The notes under the pieces were generated by a model that saw only the letters and a list, made by a program, of their open reading frames with translations, ran no database searches and was not told where the DNA came from. DNA of 64,000 bases from contig NZ_JABAID010000012.1 of assembly GCF_012641335.1 (NCBI RefSeq), positions 59,791 to 123,790 on the forward strand. Reading direction: 5' to 3'. Below, piece by piece: positions 9,476-19,373 of the stretch. Source of the stretch: Novosphingobium sp. ERN07 (lineage in GTDB: Bacteria; Pseudomonadota; Alphaproteobacteria; Sphingomonadales; Sphingomonadaceae). The translations under genes and the position numbers were made by a program. Within the stretch, counting starts at the first letter, position 1. Each line of letters starts with the position of its first letter.

Positions 9476-10242
9476 TTGCACGGCATCGGTCTTGCCTCGC
9501 TACACTGGCTGCGGCGCTGACGCTGACGGGGTGTGACAGCGAGCCAAAGGCTGAGCCGACTCCTGTTGCGGTGGCAGCGCCCTTGCCACAACCCGCCCCC
9601 AGCCCTGCCCCCCTGCCCGAACCGGAACCAAGCGCTTCCGCCGCGACAGCGATGGAAGAACCACCTGCGCTTGCCGGCATTCGCTACGCCCCGCGTGACG
9701 ATTGTGCAGACAAGCCCGGATGGCCAGCATTCCGCAAAGCGCTCGTCACAGCGATCAAGGCCCGCGATGCCGATGCAATGGCGGCACTCGCCACGCCGGA
9801 TATCGCACTCGACTATGGCGGTGGGAGCGGCACGGCAGAATTGAAGAAACGACTGGCCGATCCTGAGAGCGGACTTTGGCATGAACTCAGCACTATCCTG
9901 CCGCTCGGCTGCGCGGTCGAAGGTGGGTTGGCTGCGATGCCGTGGGTGTTCTGGAACGTGCCCGAAGCGGTCGACAGCTATAACGCCATGCTGGTTCTAG
10001 GTAATGAAACGCCCTTGCGCGAAAAACCCGGCGGAGAGGACATCAGCCCAGTTGGCTGGTTCATCGTCGGCATAGACCCTATGGATTTCGATCCGAAGGC
10101 AAATACGACCCGTGTCACGCTGGACAATGGCCAGAAAGGCTGGGTGGAAACAGCCAAGTTGCGCAGCTTGCTGGACTATCGCCTGATTGCGGAACCCAAG
10201 GATGGCGTGTGGCGCATAACCGCCTTTATTGCAGGCGACTGA
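9472..10242 (+). CDS. Putative lipoprotein with Pro-rich linker, function unknown
   Basis: The 256-residue product has a type II signal peptide ending in the lipobox LTGC (Cys at about 21), a proline/alanine linker (about 22-65), then a globular domain. Near GQKGWVETAKLRSLLDYRL there is an SH3-like segment of the kind used for peptidoglycan or ligand binding. It is coupled to rmuC by a 4-bp overlap. It would be anchored in the outer membrane or periplasm. No enzyme motif is evident. Confidence 0.75.
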   Translation: MIARHRSCLATLAAALTLTGCDSEPKAEPTPVAVAAPLPQPAPSPAPLPEPEPSASAATAMEEPPALAGIRYAPRDDCADKPGWPAFRKALVTAIKARDADAMAALATPDIALDYGGGSGTAELKKRLADPESGLWHELSTILPLGCAVEGGLAAMPWVFWNVPEAVDSYNAMLVLGNETPLREKPGGEDISPVGWFIVGIDPMDFDPKANTTRVTLDNGQKGWVETAKLRSLLDYRLIAEPKDGVWRITAFIAGD

Positions 10243-10647
10243 TCAGCCGCGCACAAGCTGGAGATCGAGTGCGTGGCCGCCCGAAACGAGCCGCATTGTC
10301 GATCCGCTGCGTTGCATTTCCGGCGCAGCGGAAAGCAGCGCGTTTACCGCTTCCTCCTGCTGCCACACCGGTCCTTCGCAGAACATCCGCGTGGCCATCA
10401 GCGGACCTGCCAGCAACCGTCCGCCTTCGACACGATAATCGCCGCCGATGCCATTACAGCCGACGTTGGCTGACAGACGGGCATCATCAAACCGCATCGC
10501 CGCCTTTTCGGGAACCGCAGGCACCGCGCCATCAATCCGCATGATCGTCCAATGCGTGCCAGCCAATCCCGCCGAGCCGCTGGGTGCGGTGGCACAGCCG
10601 CCCAACATGGCAGTAGCGGCAAGGGAGAGGGCGAACATCGAGCGCAT
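10243..10647 (-). CDS. META-domain (HslJ-like) lipoprotein
   Basis: The 134-residue protein starts MRSMFALSLAATAMLGGCA, a lipoprotein signal. It continues with the META-domain features GTHWTIMRIDG, a Cys-containing VGCNGIGGDYRV and MATRMFCEGPVWQQEE. These domains occur in heat-inducible HslJ and secreted stress proteins. The frame is open upstream, but this ATG places the signal peptide correctly. It is convergent with the preceding lipoprotein gene, leaving almost no spacer. Confidence 0.8.
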   Translation of the reverse strand: MRSMFALSLAATAMLGGCATAPSGSAGLAGTHWTIMRIDGAVPAVPEKAAMRFDDARLSANVGCNGIGGDYRVEGGRLLAGPLMATRMFCEGPVWQQEEAVNALLSAAPEMQRSGSTMRLVSGGHALDLQLVRG

Positions 10648-10705
10648 GACGCTCTCATACACCGGTGCGACTGACCGAAGGATTAACCGCGCAGTACGTT
10701 CACGT

Positions 10706-11509
10706 TCACGCTTCGAGTGTTGCCAGCACTTCGTAAGCCAACACTGCCCCGGCGACCGCAGCGTTGAGACTGTCAGCAAGTCCCTTCATCGGCATGGTCA
10801 CGCGAAGATCGCAGGCCATCTCGTAGTCTTCAGGCAGTCCGCGCGATTCATTGCCAACCATGACGAAGCAGGGTGCCGCATATGGCGCACCGCGATAGGG
10901 CACGGCTTCGCGCAAGGATGCCGCCACCAATTGGCCTTCGCTCTGGCGCAGCCAGTCAAGGAACTCGTCCCACCGCGCCTGCGCCAGTTGTTCGGTAAAG
11001 ATCGCGCCCATGCTGGCGCGCACCGCCTCTACGGAAAACGGGTCCACGCAATCGTCGATCAGGATCAACCCGCCCGCGCCCACCGCGTCGGCCGTGCGCA
11101 ACATCGTGCCCAGATTGCCCGGATCGCGCATCGCGTGCGCCACCAGCCAGATCGGCGCGGCATTGCGGCCGATCAGCGCGATGGATGTATCCCATTCGGC
11201 AAAGACGCCCGCCACCGCCTGCGGGTTTTCCTTGCCGGTCACTTTCGCAAGGATATCCAGCGGCAGTTCGATCACGTCGCCGCCAGAGCGCGCGACGTCT
11301 GCTTCCAGTTCGTCGAGCAGCGGATGCCCTTCACGCCCTTGCACCATCAGCAGGATTTCGGGCAAGCGCCCGCTCTCGCGCGCATCGGTCAGCAAACGCA
11401 GCCCTTCAGCAAGGAACTTGCGCTCGCGCCGCCGGTGCTTCTTTTCCCGCAAACTGCGGACGAACTTTACCGTCGGGTTGGAATAGCCAGTGATGATCTT
11501 GCGCGTCAT
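10706..11509 (-). CDS. TrmH/SpoU family RNA 2'-O-methyltransferase
   Basis: The 267-residue protein has an N-terminal substrate-binding region (VRSLREKKHRRRERKFLAEG) and the three SPOUT knot motifs: HAMRDPGNLGTMLRTADA, MVGNESRGLPED and ADSLNAAVAGAVLAYE. It probably methylates a ribose in rRNA or tRNA using S-adenosylmethionine. The start MTRKIITGYSNP was preferred over an ATG nine codons upstream because a G-rich ribosome site precedes it. Confidence 0.9.
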   Translation of the reverse strand: MTRKIITGYSNPTVKFVRSLREKKHRRRERKFLAEGLRLLTDARESGRLPEILLMVQGREGHPLLDELEADVARSGGDVIELPLDILAKVTGKENPQAVAGVFAEWDTSIALIGRNAAPIWLVAHAMRDPGNLGTMLRTADAVGAGGLILIDDCVDPFSVEAVRASMGAIFTEQLAQARWDEFLDWLRQSEGQLVAASLREAVPYRGAPYAAPCFVMVGNESRGLPEDYEMACDLRVTMPMKGLADSLNAAVAGAVLAYEVLATLEA

Positions 11510-11552
11510 GGTGCCCCCATGCGGCAGGCACGCCATCGCGGCAAGGGGAGCA

Positions 11553-11698
11553 ACCGAATGCCCGGATTTTTCTTCAGCGCGTTCCGAGAATGGCTACTTT
11601 CGAGAACCGGCGCGCAGCGACCATTTGGGTCGTGAGCACCGGAAGCGCAGAAGGTGGCTGTTCGCAGGCCGCGATGGAGGAAAAGCCGGGCATTCGGT
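11553..11698. repeat. Distant 13-bp inverted repeat downstream of ptsH
   Basis: ACCGAATGCCCGG (11553-11565) recurs exactly inverted at 11686-11698, where it touches the ptsH stop codon. Loop length is about 120 bp and each arm is followed by a T-rich tract when read outward on its own strand. It may be a long-range hairpin affecting the ptsH transcript end, or chance. Confidence 0.4.
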
Positions 11699-11994
11699 CA
11701 ATCTTCTCCGAAGCCGTCCTTGATCAGCCCGGTCAGCTTCATCAGGATCGCATCGGCCTCACCCTCAGGCCCCGAAACGGTAACATCCACCGTATCGCCC
11801 TTGGCCGCGCCCAGCATCATCAAGCCGAGGATCGAACCACCCGCAGCGTCTGTGCCATCTTTGGCAACGGTAACGTCAAACCCAGCAGGCAGCTTGGCCA
11901 CCGCATTCACGAATTTGGCACTGGCGCGCGCATGAAGGCCGCGCTGGTTGACAATCGTCACCGTTTCGCGAGTGACGTAACCCTGTTCAGCCAT
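11698..11994 (-). CDS. ptsH: HPr family phosphocarrier protein
   Basis: The 98-residue protein has the phosphoacceptor segment RGLHARASAKFV (His21) and the regulatory Ser54 within AAGGSILGLMML, the target of HPr kinase. In alphaproteobacteria it works in an incomplete phosphotransferase system with EI and EIIA in regulation rather than sugar uptake. It starts 1 bp after the EIIA gene. In-frame ATG codons slightly upstream exist but would lie within EIIA. Confidence 0.92.
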   Translation of the reverse strand: MAEQGYVTRETVTIVNQRGLHARASAKFVNAVAKLPAGFDVTVAKDGTDAAGGSILGLMMLGAAKGDTVDVTVSGPEGEADAILMKLTGLIKDGFGED

Positions 11995-11995
11995 T

Positions 11996-12400
11996 TCATG
12001 CATCCTGTCCGAGAAATTCGGAAGCAATCGTTATGTAGTTGCGGCCGGCATCGCGTGCCGCCGCTGTCGCTTCCTTCACGCCCATGCAGCCGCGCGCCTT
12101 GGCAAGGCGGATCAGCATGGGCAGATTGATTCCGGCAATCACCTCGACCCTGCCCGCCTGCATCAGCGAAATCGCCAAGTTCGATGGCGTGCCGCCGAAA
12201 AGATCGGTGAGGATGATAACGCCTTCGCCGCTGTCCACGCGCTTTATCGCGTCGGCAATCTCTTTGCGGCGCTTTTCCATGTCATCGTTGGGACCGATGC
12301 ACACGCCGATGACATCGCTTTGCCGCCCGACAACGTGCTCCATCGCATGGATGAATTCGTCGGCAAGCGCGCCGTGGGTAACCAGGATAAGACCGATCAT
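11996..12400 (-). CDS. PTS EIIA component, mannose/fructose family (EIIA-Man type)
   Basis: The 134-residue protein starts MIGLILVTHGALADEF with the active-site His9, and has the second conserved region ILTDLFGGTPSNLA. No EIIB or EIIC permease is adjacent, so it is probably regulatory, receiving phosphate from HPr. It sits between rapZ and ptsH in the signalling block that begins with chvI. Confidence 0.92.
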   Translation of the reverse strand: MIGLILVTHGALADEFIHAMEHVVGRQSDVIGVCIGPNDDMEKRRKEIADAIKRVDSGEGVIILTDLFGGTPSNLAISLMQAGRVEVIAGINLPMLIRLAKARGCMGVKEATAAARDAGRNYITIASEFLGQDA

Positions 12401-12566
12401 GAAGGGGGCAGGCTCCGAAGTGCGGCCGAACATTCTGCCGCTTGCGCGATGAACGCAAGCTTGGCCGGAATGCCAGACACGCAAGACGACTGGGAATCGA
12501 AATGCATGGCTTCCAGTACTGCCTCACCCATTCTTCTTTTCCTGCGCGCCGTGAACGGGTTCTGTC

Positions 12567-13490
12567 TCAAGGCTTTTGCCCTTCGAGCAGATCTGCCGCG
12601 CGCGAAGCGAGGTTGCGATGCAGCAATGTGGGAGAAAATCCGCCTTCGCGCAAGGCGGAAGCGATCTGTTCGGCCATGAACACCGAACGGTGTTTTCCCC
12701 CGGTGCAGCCGAAGGCCACGTGGACATAGGCTTTGCCCTGTTCGCGATAGCGCGGCAGCAGCATCAACAGCAGATCGCGAATCCGCGCAAACGCCTCGGC
12801 AAAGGCCGGATCTTCGCGGATATAATCGCCCACCGCCGCATCGCGTCCGGTCTGTGGACGCAAGGCGTCCACCCAGTGCGGATTGGTCAGAAAACGCATG
12901 TCGAACACCAAATCGGCCAGCGGCGGCGTGCCACGTGAAAAGCCGAAACTGCTGATCGTCAGCGTCGGCTCGGCCGCACTTTGACCGCCGAACTGCGCGC
13001 GAATCGCTGCTTGCAGATCGTTGCTGGTAAAGCTGGTGGTGCTGATCACCACGTCCGCCCAGCGGCGCAGCGGTTCCAGCAGTTCACGCTCGGCCATGAT
13101 GCCGGTGGCGGCGGGCTTGTCCTCGCTCATCGGGTGGCGACGGCGCGTTTCGTTGTAGCGGCGCTCAAGTTCCGCACCGGCACAATCGAGGAACAGCGCG
13201 GTGATCTGCAGGTCGCGGCGCTGCGACAGTTTCTTGACCAGTTCGATAGTCCGCGCCGGATCGAACCCGCGCGTACGTGTGTCAAAGCCGATAGCCATCC
13301 GCGCACCCGATTCGGCGCGCGCCGATCCCGGCTCGGTTTCCAGCAGACGGTCGAGCAGGCGGATCGGGAAGTTGTCAATCGCCTCCCAGCCCAGATCCTC
13401 CAGCGTCCGCAGCGCGGTGGTCTTGCCCGCGCCAAGCAGGCCGGTAACCAGAAGAATGCGTTGCGGGGCGGATTCCTGCGTCATGGTCAT
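12567..13490 (-). CDS. rapZ: RapZ-type nucleotide-binding protein
   Basis: The 307-residue protein has P-loop GLLGAGKTT (about 17-25), the GFDTRTRGF segment and the C-terminal signature GCTGGKHRSVFMAEQI. In Enterobacteria RapZ is an RNase adaptor controlling glmS. In alphaproteobacteria the gene is a fixed part of the HPr kinase/PTS cluster and its target is less clear. It lies 57 bp after hprK and about 166 bp before the EIIA gene. Confidence 0.92.
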   Translation of the reverse strand: MTMTQESAPQRILLVTGLLGAGKTTALRTLEDLGWEAIDNFPIRLLDRLLETEPGSARAESGARMAIGFDTRTRGFDPARTIELVKKLSQRRDLQITALFLDCAGAELERRYNETRRRHPMSEDKPAATGIMAERELLEPLRRWADVVISTTSFTSNDLQAAIRAQFGGQSAAEPTLTISSFGFSRGTPPLADLVFDMRFLTNPHWVDALRPQTGRDAAVGDYIREDPAFAEAFARIRDLLLMLLPRYREQGKAYVHVAFGCTGGKHRSVFMAEQIASALREGGFSPTLLHRNLASRAADLLEGQKP

Positions 13491-13547
13491 TCAGCTTTGC
13501 GCCCTCTCGCAGCGCTTGGGAAGTCCGCAGTTCTTCGCTGTCCCTAT

Positions 13548-13982
13548 TCAGGAAAACGCGCCAAACGTCTTGCCGTATTTCCGCAGCGCGAGTTCGGCAC
13601 GCAAGGCAAGCATCGTACCGCCCGGCCAGAGCCGCACCAGTGGCAGATCTACACCCAGAACCTCAACGCGCTCCGCCACGTCGATAAAACGTGGAGCTTC
13701 ATCATCGAGCCGCAACACGAGCGCTACCGGGACGGGCACCGAAACCGGAAAGTCCACCAACCCCACGTTGCGCACTTCCAGCTTTCCAGCGATGCGCGGA
13801 TGCGGCGCGGCAATCAGACCCCCGCCCCGCGTTTCCAATATCACGCCATCATCGCCCACCAGCATGGCGCCGCGATCGATCAGTGCCAACGCAAGGCTCG
13901 ATTTGCCCGCGCTCGGCACACCATCAATCAACACGCCGCACCCACCGATTGCCACGCAGCCGAATTGTTTGGCTTCGCTCAT
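13548..13982 (-). CDS. hprK: HPr kinase/phosphorylase, C-terminal domain only
   Basis: At 144 residues this is less than half of Firmicute HprK and lacks the N-terminal domain, as is normal in alphaproteobacteria. Walker A GVPSAGKSS (about 22-30) and the conserved HPRIAGKLEVRNVGLVDFPV region are present. It would phosphorylate or dephosphorylate Ser54 of the nearby HPr. The start overlaps the chvG stop (ATGA). Confidence 0.93.
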   Translation of the reverse strand: MSEAKQFGCVAIGGCGVLIDGVPSAGKSSLALALIDRGAMLVGDDGVILETRGGGLIAAPHPRIAGKLEVRNVGLVDFPVSVPVPVALVLRLDDEAPRFIDVAERVEVLGVDLPLVRLWPGGTMLALRAELALRKYGKTFGAFS

Positions 13983-15583
13983 TCCTCATCTTCCGCTTCG
14001 AGCGGCACGCTCAGCACCAGCCACGCTCCGGGCCTGCCATCGGGCCTGTCGCCAATGGCCAGCGTCCCATCATGCGCTTCTGCAATTGTGCGCGCAATGG
14101 CAAGGCCAAGCCCGCTGTGTGCGCCGAACACCTCCTCGGCGGGACGCACGGAATGGAACCGCTCGAACACTTTCTCGCGCTCGGCCACGGGTATACCGGG
14201 GCCTTCATCGGCCACGCCAACATGCGCTGCCTCGCCATCGCCCCACACCACCAGTTCCACCGCGCCGCCCACAGGCGAAAACGACACGGCATTGTCGAGG
14301 AGATTTTCCAGCACCCGCTCCAGCCGTGCGGCATCGCCGGGAACCACGGCATCACCGCTTTCCCGGCGCAGGCGAATGGGGATGGAACCCCGCGTGCGCA
14401 CGTCACGCGCGCCGACTACCTGCGATGCCAACGCCGCCAGATCCACCGCCACAAATGTCGCACGGCTCAGTTCAGCATCGATCCGACTGGCGTCGGCAAT
14501 CTCGGTAATCAGCCGATCAATTCGCTGCACGTCATGCGCCGCGATATCGGCCAGTTGGCGGCGCAGTACAGGGTCATCCACCCGCTCCATCGTTTCCAGC
14601 GCGCTGGAAAGCGAAGCCAGCGGGTTCTTCAGTTCGTGCGCCACGTCGGCAGCGAACGTCTCGACCGAATCGATGCGTTGGCGCAGCGCCGTGGTCATGT
14701 CTGAAACCGCGCGGGCCAGCAGGCCGATCTCGTCACCGCGATCAGGCAGGCGCGGCACCACCACCTCGCGTTCGCGCCCCAGCCTTACGCGCACTGCCGC
14801 CCGCACCAGCGCGCGCAGCGGCTGTACGATAGTCCGCGCCAGAAACAGCGAAAGCTGCACCGAAAGAAGCAGCGCCAGCCCGATGATGATCACCAGAGTC
14901 TGCCGCGCATCACGCACCGATTGTGTCACGTCGAGCGCATTGCGCAAGCTCAGCAGCACTTCGCCCTTGTCCCCAACGGGCGTGGCAGCCGTGATCACTG
15001 GCGTTCGATCAGGTGCATAGCGCAGGTAAACTTCGGTCCGCCCCGATGCGCGCGCGGCCTGAATCTCTGGCCAGCTTCCTGCCGGGCGCTCTGCCGTATC
15101 GCTGTAACGCTCGATTGTCGGCGCGTTGACGATGAAGTCCACGCCCCGGTCCAGCAGCCGCGCGGCCTGCTGATACCAAGGCTCGCTTTCGGGATCGATC
15201 AGCCGGAACGATGGCGGTGCTTCCAGAAAGCTGTCGGCAAGTAGGTGGCTTTTCGCGTCATAAAGGCGCAGCCGCAGCGCCTGTTCGCTGCCGATACGCG
15301 CCAGCAGCGCCTTGCGCGCCTCCATGTCGTCATCGGTCAGGCCATCGGCAGCGATTTCCACTTCCGCCCGCGCCAGCTTGAAGCGCTCCTCGATCAACTG
15401 TTTACGATAACTGTCGAGGTAGAAGAACCCGCCCGCCAGCAGCGCCAAGGCAATGACGTTGACGAACAGGATACGCGTGGTGAGCGAGACGCCCCTTATC
15501 CGCCAAAGATTGCGCAACCTTCGCCTGGGTGCGCGATAAGGCGTGCCGCGATCATTCGTCGGCAAAGCTGTAGCCCGCGCCAT
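13979..15583 (-). CDS. chvG: ChvG-type sensor histidine kinase
   Basis: The 534-residue protein has two membrane segments flanking a periplasmic sensor domain, a HAMP linker, the H-box [13 protein letters not shown], the N-box [13 protein letters not shown] and ATP-binding G-boxes ([17 protein letters not shown]). ChvG/ExoS kinases sense acid or envelope stress and phosphorylate ChvI. The chosen ATG overlaps the 3' end of chvI by 32 bp. No better start is visible before the first membrane helix, so the N-terminus is somewhat uncertain. Confidence 0.92.
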   Translation of the reverse strand: MARATALPTNDRGTPYRAPRRRLRNLWRIRGVSLTTRILFVNVIALALLAGGFFYLDSYRKQLIEERFKLARAEVEIAADGLTDDDMEARKALLARIGSEQALRLRLYDAKSHLLADSFLEAPPSFRLIDPESEPWYQQAARLLDRGVDFIVNAPTIERYSDTAERPAGSWPEIQAARASGRTEVYLRYAPDRTPVITAATPVGDKGEVLLSLRNALDVTQSVRDARQTLVIIIGLALLLSVQLSLFLARTIVQPLRALVRAAVRVRLGREREVVVPRLPDRGDEIGLLARAVSDMTTALRQRIDSVETFAADVAHELKNPLASLSSALETMERVDDPVLRRQLADIAAHDVQRIDRLITEIADASRIDAELSRATFVAVDLAALASQVVGARDVRTRGSIPIRLRRESGDAVVPGDAARLERVLENLLDNAVSFSPVGGAVELVVWGDGEAAHVGVADEGPGIPVAEREKVFERFHSVRPAEEVFGAHSGLGLAIARTIAEAHDGTLAIGDRPDGRPGAWLVLSVPLEAEDEE

Positions 15584-16307
15584 AAAGCGTTTCTATAGCG
15601 CCGAACCTGCCGTCCACCGCGCGGAACTTGCGACGCAGGCGCTTGATATGACTGTCGATCGTGCGGTCATCGACGAACACATCGTCATGATAGGCCGCGT
15701 CCATCAACTGGTTGCGCGTCTTGACCACGCCGGGCCGCATCGCCAGGGCCTCAAGGATCAGAAATTCCGTCACCGTCAGCGATACCGCAACCCCATCCCA
15801 GGTCACAGCATGGCGTGCCGGGTCCATCACCAGCCGCCCGCGCCGGATCGGTTCGGGCAGAGGTTCACCATCCGGCTCTTCTTCCTCAGCCTCGCGCCGC
15901 ACGATATCGCTGCGGCGCAAAATGGCCTTGATCCGCGCTACGAGCAGACGCTGACTGAACGGCTTGGCGATATAATCGTCGGCCCCCATCGAAAGGCCCA
16001 GCGCTTCATCAGCCTCATCGTCCTTGCTGGTAAGGAAGATAAGCGGGAGGTCGCTTTTCTCGCGCAGGCGGGCAAGCAGTTCCAGCCCGTCCATCCGTGG
16101 CATCTTGATATCGCACACCGCCAGATCGGGCGGATTGTCCAGCAGCGCTTTCAGCGCGGTATCGCCATCGTTGTAAAGCCGCGTGGCGAAGCCTTCGGTT
16201 TGCAGCGCGATCGAAACAGTTGTTAGGATGTTGCGATCATCGTCGACCAGCGCAATCGTGCGCGGGGCATCGGGCGCGTCCGGGCGGGCGGGCTGCTGGC
16301 TGGCCAT
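15552..16307 (-). CDS. chvI: ChvI-type two-component response regulator
   Basis: The 251-residue protein has a receiver domain with acidic pocket VDDD and phosphoacceptor Asp66 in [12 protein letters not shown], the conserved Lys in YIAKPF, and an OmpR-type winged-helix domain ending [11 protein letters not shown]. The start MASQQPAR was chosen since the upstream in-frame extension lies in the control region. It heads the block chvI-chvG-hprK-rapZ-EIIA-ptsH and diverges from pckA, a common target of this pathway in relatives. Confidence 0.92.
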   Translation of the reverse strand: MASQQPARPDAPDAPRTIALVDDDRNILTTVSIALQTEGFATRLYNDGDTALKALLDNPPDLAVCDIKMPRMDGLELLARLREKSDLPLIFLTSKDDEADEALGLSMGADDYIAKPFSQRLLVARIKAILRRSDIVRREAEEEEPDGEPLPEPIRRGRLVMDPARHAVTWDGVAVSLTVTEFLILEALAMRPGVVKTRNQLMDAAYHDDVFVDDRTIDSHIKRLRRKFRAVDGRFGAIETLYGAGYSFADE

Positions 16308-16574
16308 TGCAGCAATGCATCTACCGGTCACACGCAATCCTTGCAACTTTCCAGCAATTTCGTCGCCATTTTTCCAGCCATTCCCGCTGCAATGCAGCAT
16401 TTTCGCGATTGCATGGCGTGCAACTTGCTGCGCAAAAAACTTCGTTGTCGCGTGTCATTTGACGCAGCAAAGGCAGGTGACTATGCGCAGGTCGAGAATC
16501 AGTGCATTCGTATTCGCAAACCGTGCGCCGCAGGGCAGTCCAGCCCTTCCGGTGCCACTAACGGGAGGCCAGAA
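16308..16574. promoter_or_regulatory. Divergent control region chvI / pckA
   Basis: This 267-bp gap must hold promoters for the ChvI signalling block and for pckA. I could not identify a convincing ChvI box or sigma-70 hexamers by eye. Confidence 0.5.
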
Positions 16575-18179
16575 GTGTCCGATACCAGCCTGAACGTGTC
16601 CCTTGCCAGCCAGGGTTTCCCGCAGCCGGCAGAACTGTTCGCCAACCTCGGCACTGCGCCTCTTGTCGAACATGCGGTTCGCAATGGTGAAGGCCTGCTC
16701 TGCGTTGATGGTCCGCTTGTGGTCGAAACCGGCAAGCACACAGGTCGCAGCGCCAAGGACAAGTTCATTGTCCGCGATGCCGAAACCGAAAACACCGTGT
16801 GGTGGGGCAAGACCAATGTTCCGATGACCCCGGAACACTTCGCCAACCTCAAGGAAGATTTCATCAAGGCGCTGGGCGCGAAGGATCGCCTCTATGTGGC
16901 CGATCTGTTCGGCGGTTCGCAGCCCGAACACCGCGTCAACGTTCGCGTGATCAACGAATTTGCATGGCACAACCTGTTCATCCGCACCCTACTGGTCCGT
17001 CCGACCACGGATGAACTGGCCTCGTTCGCGCCCGAATACACCATCATCGATCTGCCCAGCTTCCGCGCAGACCCTGAACGCCACGGCAGCCGCAGCGAAA
17101 CCGTGGTTGCGGTCAACTTCACCGAAAAGCTGATCCTCATCGGCGGCACCGCCTATGCGGGCGAAATGAAGAAGTCGGTCTTCGGCATCCTCAACTATCT
17201 GCTACCGGCAAAGGGCGTGATGCCCATGCACTGCTCGGCCAACGTAGGCCCCGATGGCAAGACGGCTGTGTTCTTCGGCCTTTCGGGCACCGGCAAGACC
17301 ACGCTTTCGGCAGACGCCAGCCGCACCCTTATCGGTGATGACGAACATGGCTGGTCGGACACTGCCGTGTTCAACTTCGAGGGCGGCTGCTACGCCAAGA
17401 TGATCCGCCTTTCGGCAGAAGCAGAACCCGAAATCTTCGCCACGACCAAGCGTTTCGGCACCGTGCTGGAAAACGTCGTGATCGATCCCGTCACCCGCAC
17501 GATCGATCTTGATGACAACTCGCTGGCTGAAAACAGCCGTGGTTCCTACCCGATCGATTTCATCCCGAACTGTTCGGAAAAGAACCTCGGCCCGGTCCCG
17601 GCCAACCTCATCTTCCTCACCGCTGACGCCTATGGCGTGCTGCCTCCTATTGCGCGCCTCACGCCCGATCAGGCGATGTACCACTTCCTTTCGGGCTACA
17701 CCGCGCGCGTTGCCGGCACCGAAATCGGCGTGACCGAACCCGAAGCCACGTTTTCCACCTGCTTCGGCGCACCGTTCATGCCGCGCCATCCGTCGGTCTA
17801 TGGCAATCTGCTGAAGGAACGCATCGCCAAGGGCGGCGTGAAGTGCTGGCTGGTCAACACCGGTTGGTCCGGCGGCAAGGCCACGCAGGAAGGCATCAAG
17901 CGTATGCCGATCAAGGCCACCCGCGCACTGCTCAACGCCGCGCTCGATGGCAGCCTGAACAGCGCCACTTTCAAGAAAGACCCGAACTTCGGCTTCGAAG
18001 TGCCGGTCGAAGTGCCCGGCGTGGATACGAAACTGCTCGATCCGCGCGGCGCATGGTCCGATGCGGAAGAGTATGACAAGACCGCGCAGGAACTCGTGCG
18101 CAAGTTCGTCGACAACTTCCAACAGTTCGCTGAACACGTCGACCAGTCGGTTCGTGACGCGGCACCCGTCACGGCCTGA
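16575..18179 (+). CDS. pckA: Phosphoenolpyruvate carboxykinase (ATP)
   Basis: The protein is 534 residues, usual for ATP-dependent PEPCK. The nucleotide loop [13 protein letters not shown], the metal-site region [14 protein letters not shown] and [10 protein letters not shown] mark the family. It converts oxaloacetate to PEP in gluconeogenesis. The start is a GTG ([10 protein letters not shown]) preceded by GGGAGG; the in-frame extension upstream overlaps the regulatory region and is rejected. Divergence from chvI suggests ChvG/ChvI control. Confidence 0.95.
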   Translation: MSDTSLNVSLASQGFPQPAELFANLGTAPLVEHAVRNGEGLLCVDGPLVVETGKHTGRSAKDKFIVRDAETENTVWWGKTNVPMTPEHFANLKEDFIKALGAKDRLYVADLFGGSQPEHRVNVRVINEFAWHNLFIRTLLVRPTTDELASFAPEYTIIDLPSFRADPERHGSRSETVVAVNFTEKLILIGGTAYAGEMKKSVFGILNYLLPAKGVMPMHCSANVGPDGKTAVFFGLSGTGKTTLSADASRTLIGDDEHGWSDTAVFNFEGGCYAKMIRLSAEAEPEIFATTKRFGTVLENVVIDPVTRTIDLDDNSLAENSRGSYPIDFIPNCSEKNLGPVPANLIFLTADAYGVLPPIARLTPDQAMYHFLSGYTARVAGTEIGVTEPEATFSTCFGAPFMPRHPSVYGNLLKERIAKGGVKCWLVNTGWSGGKATQEGIKRMPIKATRALLNAALDGSLNSATFKKDPNFGFEVPVEVPGVDTKLLDPRGAWSDAEEYDKTAQELVRKFVDNFQQFAEHVDQSVRDAAPVTA

Positions 18180-18204
18180 TAGAACAGACCAAGACAAAAC
18201 GTTT

Positions 18205-18235
18205 CGAGGCCCCCATCGCGGGGCCTCGTTTCGTT
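18205..18235 (+). terminator. Intrinsic terminator after pckA
   Basis: CGAGGCCCC and GGGGCCTCG form a perfect 9-bp stem with a 6-nt loop, followed by TTTCGTTT. It lies between convergent pckA and the cyclase gene. Confidence 0.85.
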
Positions 18236-18252
18236 TCAGGCCAGTGAAAAGG

Positions 18253-19284
18253 TCAGGCTGCCAGAAATGCCTCAAGGAATCGGCCAACCCCGCCGAAATT
18301 CATCGGCAGTGCGGCAACCGGGCGGTCATACCCTTTCAAGTCCACGTCGATCATCTGGCCGGGAGTGAACCGCACATCGCCCAGCGCGCTGAACACATCG
18401 CCCGCCACAAGGATATCGCAGCCCGTTTCCTTCGTCGCGGTTTCCAGCCGGAACGCGGTGTTCACCGCTTCGCCCATCGCGGTAAAGTCTGCCACTGCGC
18501 CGCTGCCGATATTGCCTACAGAGGCAGTGCCCGCATTGTACCCGCAGCCAAAGCGCAGCAGAGACGGCGGTTTGTGGCGCTTCTCCGCCAGCCGGAAGAT
18601 TTCCTGATAACCGCTGATCACGTCCAGCACGGTCACCACATCACGGCGTGAAAGCGCATTGGCCGGGTGCAGCCAGATTGCCATGATCGCATCGCCGATG
18701 AACTTCACCGACCACGCGCCCGCCGCATCGAGCAATTGCCCAGCCTCGCGATTGATGTCGCTCATCATCGCCGCAATCGCGCGTTCGCCCATCGCCGCCG
18801 AAAGCTGGGTAAAGCCGCGAATGTCGATGACCATCGCGCTGACCAGTTGCTGGTCCATGAAGAACTGCGTGCGCCCCGCCATCGGATCGGGCAGTTCCAC
18901 AGGCGCTGCCGCCTGCACGAATTCGATGATCTGGCGACCGATCTGGATGCGGTCGCCCGATTTGAGCTGCGTGGGTGTTTGCACCGGGCGTCCGTTCAGC
19001 CAGGTGCCATTCGTGCTGCCCAGATCGTTCAGCGTGCAGTGGCCGCTGGCGTTGCGACGGATCATGGCGTGTTCACGCGATGCGAGATTGTCCTCCAGCA
19101 CAACCGTGTTGGACGGTGCACGACCAAAGCCGCAAATGCCCAGACGGGCTACAGGGATCTCGCGAACGGCGCCCCCAGCCTCCATCCGCAGGTACGTATC
19201 GCAATCGTCGGTCGCCACAGCCCCCTCCGCAGATCGACAAGCTTTGTAACGATCCCGCAAGGCTTGGAATGTGCCGTATGGCAC
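18253..19284 (-). CDS. Class III adenylate cyclase with N-terminal FHA domain
   Basis: The 343-residue protein has an FHA phosphothreonine-binding domain (about residues 45-125: GFGRAPSNTVVLED, SREHAMI, LNDLGSTNGTWLNG) and a class III cyclase domain (about 145-300) with both metal Asp residues (DIRGFT, FIGDAIMA) and the AVNTAFRLE transition-state segment. It would make cAMP in the cytoplasm, possibly gated by a phosphoprotein bound to FHA. The N-terminal 33 residues before MEAGGAV look poorly conserved, so the start could be 19185 or a GTG at 19218. Confidence 0.88.
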   Translation of the reverse strand: MPYGTFQALRDRYKACRSAEGAVATDDCDTYLRMEAGGAVREIPVARLGICGFGRAPSNTVVLEDNLASREHAMIRRNASGHCTLNDLGSTNGTWLNGRPVQTPTQLKSGDRIQIGRQIIEFVQAAAPVELPDPMAGRTQFFMDQQLVSAMVIDIRGFTQLSAAMGERAIAAMMSDINREAGQLLDAAGAWSVKFIGDAIMAIWLHPANALSRRDVVTVLDVISGYQEIFRLAEKRHKPPSLLRFGCGYNAGTASVGNIGSGAVADFTAMGEAVNTAFRLETATKETGCDILVAGDVFSALGDVRFTPGQMIDVDLKGYDRPVAALPMNFGGVGRFLEAFLAA

Positions 19285-19373
19285 GCCTTTACCGTTTTTG
19301 TATCAATCCGGGATGGCAGGACGGGCGCGAATCTGCAAGCCTCAAAGGCCAAAAGTCCCAAAATCAGGCAGTC

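Noticed and set aside
12981..15020. 679-codon plus-strand open frame
   Set aside because: It is an antisense shadow of rapZ, hprK and chvG, low in family-like motifs and rich in Arg/Ser/His as expected from a GC-rich complementary strand.
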